This document shows positions 6,057-10,125 of a stretch of DNA of 10,125 nt, one piece after another (position 1 is the stretch's first letter; each line of letters begins with the position of its first letter). Under the pieces are notes generated by a model. That model saw only the letters and a list, made by a program, of their open reading frames with translations. It had not been told where the DNA came from and made no database searches. A program made the position numbers and the translations under genes. This DNA comes from Pseudomonadota bacterium (GTDB lineage: Bacteria; Pseudomonadota; Gammaproteobacteria; Burkholderiales; Burkholderiaceae_C): the NCBI GenBank assembly GCA_023396625.1, contig JAEWVY010000403.1, positions 1 through 10,125 of the forward strand, given 5' to 3'.

Positions 6057-6911
6057 ATGTACCTCTATTGCGTCGTCGGAAACCCGGTGGCCCACAGCCG
6101 CTCTCCGTGGATCCACACCCGTTTTGCCGAGCTGACCGCGCAGGATCTGCGTTACGAGCGCCGGCTGGCACCGATCGATGGCTTCGCCCTCACCGTCCAG
6201 GCATTTCGTGAAGAGGGTGGGCGGGGCTGCAACGTCACGGTGCCATTCAAGCACGAAGCCGCCGCCCTGGCCACGACTCGCAGCCCCCGCGTGACACTGG
6301 CGAGAGCAGCCAACACACTGCGCTTTGACAGCCACGCCATCCACGCCGACAACACCGACGGCCTGGGCCTCGTGACCGACATCACGCGCAACGCCAGCCG
6401 GACGCTGGAGGCACGAGACGTGTTGCTCATCGGCGCCGGCGGCGCGGCGGCTGGCGTCCTCGGGCCTTTGTTGGGCGAACGGCCCCGCCGCCTCGTCGTC
6501 GCCAACCGCACCGAGACACGTGCACGGGAACTGACGGATCGACACGCCACTGTGGCCGCGGCCAGCGGCACGCTGCTGCAAACCTGTGGTCTTGACGATG
6601 CCCGGCTGCGGGGCGGGTTCGACGTGGTCATCAATGCGAGCGCCAGCAGCCTGGGCGGCGGCGGCGTGCCCGTCACCGCCCAGGTGCTCAGGCCGGGCAG
6701 CCTGGCGCTGGACATGATGTATGGTCCCGCGGCCCGCGGCTTTCTGGACTGGGCTGCCAGCCACGGCGCCGAGCCGCGCGACGGCCTGGGCATGCTGGTC
6801 GAGCAGGCCGCCGAGTCCTTCTTCCTCTGGCGCGGCGTGCGACCACCCTCCGCCCCCGTGCTGACCGAATTGCGGCGCCTCGTGGACAGCGGCGCCACGT
6901 CGAACCCCTGA
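6057..6911 (+). CDS. aroE: Shikimate 5-dehydrogenase
   Basis: AroE reduces 3-dehydroshikimate to shikimate with NADPH in the cytoplasmic route to chorismate and aromatic amino acids. The 284-residue protein has every expected landmark: the shikimate-binding GNPVAHSRSP (residues 8-17, with Ser14 and Ser16), the catalytic lysine in NVTVPFK (Lys65), Asn86 in AANTLRF and Asp101 in ADNTDG, the nucleotide-binding turn GAGGAAAGVL (126-135), NRT at 150-152 for NADP preference, VVINASASSLG (190-200), LDMMYGP (218-224) and the C-terminal DGLGMLVEQAAESFFLW (242-258). Length is normal. It sits 53 bases after the TonB-like gene and 20 bases before mtgA, with its own Shine-Dalgarno, consistent with being an internal operon gene. 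Confidence 0.97.
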   Translation: MYLYCVVGNPVAHSRSPWIHTRFAELTAQDLRYERRLAPIDGFALTVQAFREEGGRGCNVTVPFKHEAAALATTRSPRVTLARAANTLRFDSHAIHADNTDGLGLVTDITRNASRTLEARDVLLIGAGGAAAGVLGPLLGERPRRLVVANRTETRARELTDRHATVAAASGTLLQTCGLDDARLRGGFDVVINASASSLGGGGVPVTAQVLRPGSLALDMMYGPAARGFLDWAASHGAEPRDGLGMLVEQAAESFFLWRGVRPPSAPVLTELRRLVDSGATSNP

Positions 6912-6920
6912 GCCCTAGCC

Positions 6921-6925
6921 AAGGA
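6921..6925 (+). promoter_or_regulatory. Shine-Dalgarno (AAGGA) for mtgA
   Basis: AAGGA lies 6 bases before the ATG at 6932 in the 20-base gap after aroE. An ATG at 6927 is closer but out of frame, so it does not compete as a start for this protein. Confidence 0.6.
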
Positions 6926-6931
6926 CATGGC

Positions 6932-7669
6932 ATGAAAGCACTCTGGCGCTGGCTGGCCCTCCTGGTCTTGGCTGGCATGGCCCTGCAGCTTTTTTTCGTC
7001 GGACGCATCGCCCTGATGGCCGTGCTGGACCCTCAGTCCACGGCTTTCGAACGCTCCGAGGCCTGGCGCCTGCTCAACGCACCCGGCCACCTGCGGTGGC
7101 AACAGCAGTGGATCCCTTACCCACGGATCTCCGACCACCTCAAGCGCGCGGTGATCGCTTCCGAGGACGGCGACTTCGTCAGGCACGACGGCGTGGAATG
7201 GGAAGCCATCGAGAAGGCCTGGGAGAAAAACGCCCGCGCCGAAATCCAGGCCGCCCGGCGCGCCGCGCAGGCGGGAACCAGCCGGAACAGCCGCCCGCCC
7301 AAGATCGTCGGCGGTTCCACCATCACGCAGCAGCTGGCCAAGAATCTGTTGCTGTCGGGCGAGCGCACCTTGCTGCGCAAAGGGCAGGAGTTCGTGCTGA
7401 CGCTCGCGCTGGAGGCCCTGCTGTCGAAGCAGCGCATTCTGGAAATCTATCTGAACCACGTGGAATGGGGTACGGGTGTCTTCGGCGCGGAAGCCGCGGC
7501 CCGGCACTACTACCGCAAGCCGGCGGCCCAACTCTCCGCTTATGAGGCGGCTCGCCTGGCCGTCATGCTCCCGCGGCCAAGGTATTTCGAGCAGGTGCCC
7601 AATTCCGCCTACCTGCACCACCGGGCAGGCGTCATCATGGGACGCATGGGGGACGCGGTGTTGCCGTGA
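6932..7669 (+). CDS. mtgA: Monofunctional biosynthetic peptidoglycan transglycosylase (GT51)
   Basis: MtgA polymerises lipid II into glycan strands without a transpeptidase domain and is anchored in the inner membrane facing the periplasm. The 245-residue protein has one N-terminal membrane segment (about residues 6-30), then the GT51 domain: the catalytic glutamate in VIASEDGDFVRHDGVEW (74-90, Glu78), the GGSTITQQLAKNLLLS block (127-142), and the second conserved glutamate in ILEIYLNHVEWG (169-180, Glu171), followed by GVFGAEAAARHYY. Residues 100-124 are a basic, Ala/Arg-rich stretch within the domain, similar to the variable segment in other MtgA proteins. No penicillin-binding domain follows, so this is not a truncated class A PBP. 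It is probably co-transcribed with aroE. A 70-base gap separates it from plsC. Confidence 0.96.
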   Translation: MKALWRWLALLVLAGMALQLFFVGRIALMAVLDPQSTAFERSEAWRLLNAPGHLRWQQQWIPYPRISDHLKRAVIASEDGDFVRHDGVEWEAIEKAWEKNARAEIQAARRAAQAGTSRNSRPPKIVGGSTITQQLAKNLLLSGERTLLRKGQEFVLTLALEALLSKQRILEIYLNHVEWGTGVFGAEAAARHYYRKPAAQLSAYEAARLAVMLPRPRYFEQVPNSAYLHHRAGVIMGRMGDAVLP

Positions 7670-7726
7670 CGCGGGAAGCGGCCCCGGTGCCTCCGCCGCA
7701 CGCTTCGGGGCGGCACTTTCGCCCGC

Positions 7727-7732
7727 TATCAT
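7727..7732 (+). promoter_or_regulatory. Candidate -10 element (TATCAT) for the plsC-type gene
   Basis: TATCAT ends 7 bases before the ATG at 7740 and matches the sigma-70 -10 consensus at five of six positions. There is no Shine-Dalgarno. The 70-base gap between mtgA and this gene gives room for a promoter, though no convincing -35 is visible. A leaderless transcript covering plsC and the following cdsA-like gene is the simplest reading. Confidence 0.4.
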
Positions 7733-7739
7733 CCCCGCC

Positions 7740-8351
7740 ATGCTTGCCAAGTTGATGAGCCTGTTCCTGCTGGGTCTGATCCGCGTGCTGACGGGCGCCC
7801 AGGCCCGCTGGCATGGCTGCCCGCCCAAGGCCGAGCAGCGCATCTACTTTGCCAACCACCAGAGCCATGCCGACCTCGTCATGATCTGGGCAGCACTGCC
7901 CCAGGAACTGCGCGCCGTGACGCGGCCGATCGCGGCCAGGGATTACTGGACGGCCTCGCCGTTGCGCCGCTGGCTGACGACCGCGGTCTTCAATGCCGTG
8001 TACGTCGAACGGGAGCGCAAAGGGGATGAGGATCCACTGCAGCCCCTGGTGGACGCGCTGCAAAGCGGTGATTCGCTGATCATCTTCCCCGAAGGCACGC
8101 GCGGCAACGCGGAAGACCCGCAGCCGTTCAAGGCCGGGCTGTACAACCTGGCCCGGATGTTTCCCGATGTGGTGCTGGTGCCGGCGTGGATCAACAACGT
8201 TCAGCGCGTCATGCCCAAGGGCGAGGTGGTGCCGGTGCCCGTGCTGTGCTCGGTGACCTTCGGCGCGCCCGTCCAGCTCGAACCTGCGGAAGAGCGGCGC
8301 GTGTTTCTCGACCGCGCGCGGCTGGCCGTGATGGCACTGCGCGACGTGTGA
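7740..8351 (+). CDS. plsC: PlsC-family 1-acyl-sn-glycerol-3-phosphate acyltransferase
   Basis: The 203-residue protein is a PlsC-type acyltransferase, which converts lysophosphatidate plus acyl-ACP or acyl-CoA to phosphatidate at the inner membrane. The HX4D catalytic motif is NHQSHADLV (residues 39-47, His40 and Asp45), the glycerophosphate-binding motif is FPEGTRG (116-122), and VPAWINN (147-153) is the later conserved block. The N-terminal 18 residues are hydrophobic. The reading frame is open back to about 7476, but that part overlaps mtgA; the ATG at 7740 fits both the homology and the upstream TATCAT. The protein is a little shorter than typical E. coli PlsC (245 residues), as seen in YihG- or YnbB-associated paralogues. 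The gene is followed after 12 bases by a cytidylyltransferase gene that would use its product. It may be a secondary paralogue rather than the essential plsC of the genome; the window cannot tell. Confidence 0.88.
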   Translation: MLAKLMSLFLLGLIRVLTGAQARWHGCPPKAEQRIYFANHQSHADLVMIWAALPQELRAVTRPIAARDYWTASPLRRWLTTAVFNAVYVERERKGDEDPLQPLVDALQSGDSLIIFPEGTRGNAEDPQPFKAGLYNLARMFPDVVLVPAWINNVQRVMPKGEVVPVPVLCSVTFGAPVQLEPAEERRVFLDRARLAVMALRDV

Positions 8352-8363
8352 GGCCGTGTCCCG

Positions 8364-9353
8364 ATGAACCAGTTTTTTCGTCAACTCACCGCCGAGCAGC
8401 AGGTGGGGGCCCTGTTCGTCCTGGTGTTCGGCCTGCTGGCGCTGGCCTCGGCCACGCTCTCCTTGCTGTCGCTGCGGGAGCGGCCACAGACTCCGGAGTC
8501 GGATGCGCAACGCGAGCGGCTGCGCGAACTGGGGGGGCTGTTGCGGACCTCGTGGGGCATGGTGTCGGTGTTCTGGCTGGCGTGGGTACTGGGCGAGCGC
8601 GTGGCCACGGTGCTGTTCGCGTTGGTGGCTTTTTTTGCGCTGCGCGAGTTCATCACGCTGTCGCCGACCCGGCGCGGCGACCACCGCAGCCTGGTGCTGG
8701 CCTTCTTCGCGGTGCTGCCCGTGCAGTTCTGGCTGGTCGCCTCCCGGCACTTCGATTTGTTCACAGTGTTCATTCCGGTGTACGTGTTCCTGGCGCTGCC
8801 GCTGGCGAGCGCGCTGGCGGGCGACCCGCAGCGCTTTCTGGAGCGCAACGCCAAGCTGCAGTGGGGGGTGATGGTCTGCGTGTATGGCATGAGCCATGTC
8901 CCGGCGCTGCTGTTGCTGCGATTTCCGAAGTGGGGTGACCGCAATGCCTTCCTGGTGTTCTTTCTCGTGTTCGTCGTGCAGACCGGCATGGTGGCCCAGC
9001 ACCTGGCCAGCCGCCGGTTGCGCCGTGCGCCCTATGCGCCGCGCATCAGCCAGAGCTTCAACGGGTCGAGTTGGGCCATCGGGGTGGCGGCGGGAGGGTT
9101 GCTCGGCGGCCTGCTGGCCGGCATCACCCCGTTCAAGCCCGGGCAGGCGCTGGCCATGGCCCTGGTCGCCTGCGTGGCCGGTTCAGGCGGCCACCTGGTG
9201 ATGAAGGCTCTCAAGCGTGACCGTGGAGCGCCCACCTGGGGTGCGCAGGGACAGTCGGTCACCGGGGCCAGTGGTCTGCTCGACCGGGTGGACGCCCTGT
9301 GTTTTGCCGCACCGGTGTTTTTTCACTCTGTTCGATGGTATTTTGGTGCTTAG
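8364..9353 (+). CDS. CdsA/YnbB-family phosphatidate cytidylyltransferase-like membrane protein
   Basis: The 329-residue protein is highly hydrophobic, with about eight to ten membrane segments (for example residues 14-36, 64-98, 108-127, 133-152, 167-186, 194-213, 237-255, 262-280 and 310-327). Its C-terminal signature (KRDRG at 284-288, then GLLDRVDAL at 304-312) places it in the CTP:phosphatidate cytidylyltransferase family, which makes CDP-diacylglycerol for all phospholipids. The ending CFAAPVFFHSVRWYF resembles the YnbB-like branch more than the essential CdsA. Compared with the canonical signature, the Lys-Asp pair after KR is replaced by Pro-Thr (290-291) and the GHGG before LDR is GASG (301-304), so a metal ligand may be missing. 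It lies 12 bases downstream of plsC without a strong Shine-Dalgarno, so translation may depend on the upstream gene. The function is probably lipid-related; catalytic activity is uncertain. Confidence 0.82.
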   Translation: MNQFFRQLTAEQQVGALFVLVFGLLALASATLSLLSLRERPQTPESDAQRERLRELGGLLRTSWGMVSVFWLAWVLGERVATVLFALVAFFALREFITLSPTRRGDHRSLVLAFFAVLPVQFWLVASRHFDLFTVFIPVYVFLALPLASALAGDPQRFLERNAKLQWGVMVCVYGMSHVPALLLLRFPKWGDRNAFLVFFLVFVVQTGMVAQHLASRRLRRAPYAPRISQSFNGSSWAIGVAAGGLLGGLLAGITPFKPGQALAMALVACVAGSGGHLVMKALKRDRGAPTWGAQGQSVTGASGLLDRVDALCFAAPVFFHSVRWYFGA

Positions 9354-9394
9354 CCAGCGCCAAATAGTCATATAAAGCTATTAATTTAGGAGTT
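9341..9394 (+). repeat. AT-rich ruvC leader, possibly a degenerate Comamonadaceae interspersed repeat
   Basis: From about 9341 the base composition turns abruptly AT-rich in an otherwise GC-rich window. The stretch contains AATAG (9363-9367) and CTATT (9378-9382) as a 5-bp inverted repeat, a TATAAA (9371-9376) that could be a -10, and ends in the ruvC Shine-Dalgarno. The wording, AGCGCC followed by AGCTATTAATTTAGGAG, resembles from memory a short intergenic repeat common in Comamonadaceae genomes. That resemblance is recollection, not a search. The cdsA-like stop codon (TAG, 9351-9353) lies within it. Confidence 0.35.
9388..9392 (+). promoter_or_regulatory. Shine-Dalgarno (AGGAG) of ruvC, unusually close to the start
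   Basis: A perfect AGGAG is separated from the ATG at 9395 by only two bases (TT), against the usual 5-9. The RuvC N-terminus (RILGIDPG) leaves no room for a later start, so the spacing is real unless another ribosome contact is used. Confidence 0.55.
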
Positions 9395-9946
9395 ATGCGC
9401 ATCCTCGGCATCGACCCTGGCCTGCAGGTCACCGGCTTCGGCGTGGTCGACGCGCACAGCCACGCCCTGCACTATGTGGCCAGCGGCGTCATCAAGACCA
9501 CCCACCTGGCGCTGGGAGATCTGCCGGCGCGCCTGAAGGTGTTGTATGAAGGCATCCGCGAGTTGCGCGAACGCTACCAACCCGACGAGGCCTCGGTGGA
9601 AATCGTGTTCGTCAACGTGAACCCGCAAGCGACGCTGCTGCTGGGCCAGGCCCGCGGCGCGTGTGTGACGGCGCTGGTGTCCTGCGATCTCCCGGTGGCC
9701 GAGTACACCGCCCTGCAGATGAAGCAGGCCATCACCGGCCACGGACGCGCGGCCAAGGCGCAGGTTCAGGAAATGGTCAAGCGTCTGCTGGAACTGCCTG
9801 CCACGCCCCGCCAGGACGCCGCGGACGCCCTGGGGCTGGCCATCACCCATGCGCACGCCAGCCGTTCCATGGCACGCCTGGCGGCGGCCGGTGAAGGACT
9901 GCGGCGCACGACCGGCGGGATGTACCGCGCCGGACGCAGCCACTGA
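9395..9946 (+). CDS. ruvC: Crossover junction endodeoxyribonuclease RuvC
   Basis: RuvC is the Holliday-junction resolvase that cuts recombination intermediates after branch migration by RuvAB. The 183-residue protein has the full retroviral-integrase-like fold signature: ILGIDPG at residues 3-9 (Asp7), VEIVFVN at 68-74 (Glu69, Phe72), the basic DNA-binding stretch QMKQAITGHGRAAKAQVQEM (108-127) and DAADALGLAITH (141-152, Asp141 and Asp144). These correspond to Asp7, Glu66, Asp138 and Asp141 of the E. coli enzyme. Length is slightly above E. coli (173), from a C-terminal basic tail. It follows the cdsA-like gene by 41 bases of AT-rich DNA. The next gene to the right is convergent, so ruvA and ruvB are not immediately downstream. 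No damage-inducible LexA box is seen in the short leader. Confidence 0.97.
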   Translation: MRILGIDPGLQVTGFGVVDAHSHALHYVASGVIKTTHLALGDLPARLKVLYEGIRELRERYQPDEASVEIVFVNVNPQATLLLGQARGACVTALVSCDLPVAEYTALQMKQAITGHGRAAKAQVQEMVKRLLELPATPRQDAADALGLAITHAHASRSMARLAAAGEGLRRTTGGMYRAGRSH

Positions 9947-9967
9947 GCCGCTCGATGTCCGCGCCGC

Positions 9968-10123
9968 TCAGACGATGCGCTCGAGAACCAGCACGCCAAA
10001 AAAGCCGAGTGCCGCCAGCACGGTCCACTTCAGCACCAGCAGCCCCAGGCGCTTGAACCGTGCCTGGCCGGTGCCCACGTAAAAGGCAAAAGACACGCCC
10101 GCCGCGATCAGCAGCAGCATCAT
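9968..10123 (-). CDS. Small hydrophobic protein, unknown function (possibly 5'-truncated at window edge)
   Basis: Reading the minus strand from ATG-ATG at 10123 to the TGA at 9968-9970 gives 51 residues. There are two hydrophobic stretches (about residues 2-16 and 28-47) separated by a short basic, Gly-containing turn (YVGTGQARFKR), which suggests a two-pass small inner-membrane protein or the end of a longer membrane protein. The window ends two bases upstream of the first ATG, so the true start cannot be decided. The stop faces ruvC with a 21-base gap, a tidy convergent arrangement that supports this being a real gene. I do not recognise a family. Confidence 0.5.
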   Translation of the reverse strand: MMLLLIAAGVSFAFYVGTGQARFKRLGLLVLKWTVLAALGFFGVLVLERIV

Positions 10124-10125
10124 GG

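Noticed and set aside
7675..7706. GAAGCG and CGCTTC inverted repeat after mtgA as an intrinsic terminator
   Set aside because: The stem is only 6 bp with a 20-base loop and no T-run follows, so it is not convincing in GC-rich DNA.
6152..7843. A 563-codon open frame on the minus strand across aroE and mtgA
   Set aside because: It overlaps two well-supported genes and part of plsC, has no recognisable motifs and has the composition of a shadow frame.
7635..9002. A 455-codon minus-strand frame opposite plsC and the cdsA-like gene, rich in Gln and His
   Set aside because: The Gln/His richness is the antisense image of Leu/Val codons in membrane proteins; no domain is visible.
9943..9971. CTGAGC and GCTCAG inverted repeat spanning the ruvC and small-protein stop codons as a bidirectional terminator
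   Set aside because: The 6-bp stem has a 17-base loop and no T-run on either strand; the symmetry may simply come from two facing TGA stops.

Overview
The window is GC-rich, gene-dense proteobacterial chromosome. The combination of genes (an RNase II-type exonuclease followed by a TonB-like gene, aroE and mtgA, then plsC/cdsA-like and ruvC), the high GC content and the wording of the proteins point to a betaproteobacterium of the order Burkholderiales, most likely Comamonadaceae or a close relative. This placement is inferred from recognised protein families, not from a database search. All genes look like core or housekeeping functions. I see no phage, transposase, integron, CRISPR array, tRNA or rRNA.

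Layout. Left end, minus strand: phoD (Tat-exported PhoD-type alkaline phosphatase, 651-2267) reads into rodA (642 to beyond the left edge), the cell-wall SEDS glycosyltransferase, of which only the first 214 codons are present. A 68-bp divergent promoter region separates phoD from a plus-strand series: a YqiA-type esterase (2336-2920), an RNase II/R-family exoribonuclease (2986-5121), a TonB-family protein (5134-6003), aroE (6057-6911), mtgA (6932-7669), plsC-type acyltransferase (7740-8351), a CdsA/YnbB-type cytidylyltransferase (8364-9353) and ruvC (9395-9946). A short minus-strand membrane-protein ORF (9968-10123) converges on ruvC at the right edge.

How the genes relate. RodA and MtgA both polymerise glycan strands of peptidoglycan. 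AroE supplies chorismate precursors. PlsC and the CdsA-like protein catalyse successive steps (lysophosphatidate to phosphatidate to CDP-diacylglycerol), so that tight pair looks like a phospholipid-synthesis or remodelling unit. RuvC resolves Holliday junctions. The RNase–TonB-like–aroE–mtgA run is tightly spaced and probably largely co-transcribed, with possible internal promoters.

The most interesting signal is not a gene but a start-site pattern. Six genes (rodA, phoD, yqiA, the RNase, the TonB-like gene and plsC) have no Shine-Dalgarno sequence, yet carry a -10-like hexamer ending only 7-10 bases before the start codon, the spacing expected for leaderless or nearly leaderless mRNAs. Three of the other four complete genes (aroE, mtgA, ruvC) have a recognisable Shine-Dalgarno sequence. 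Two further points are an apparent in-frame insert of about 28 codons with a strong DNA palindrome inside the catalytic region of the RNase, and an AT-rich, possibly repeat-derived ruvC leader with an unusually close Shine-Dalgarno. I found no convincing undescribed multi-gene system here.
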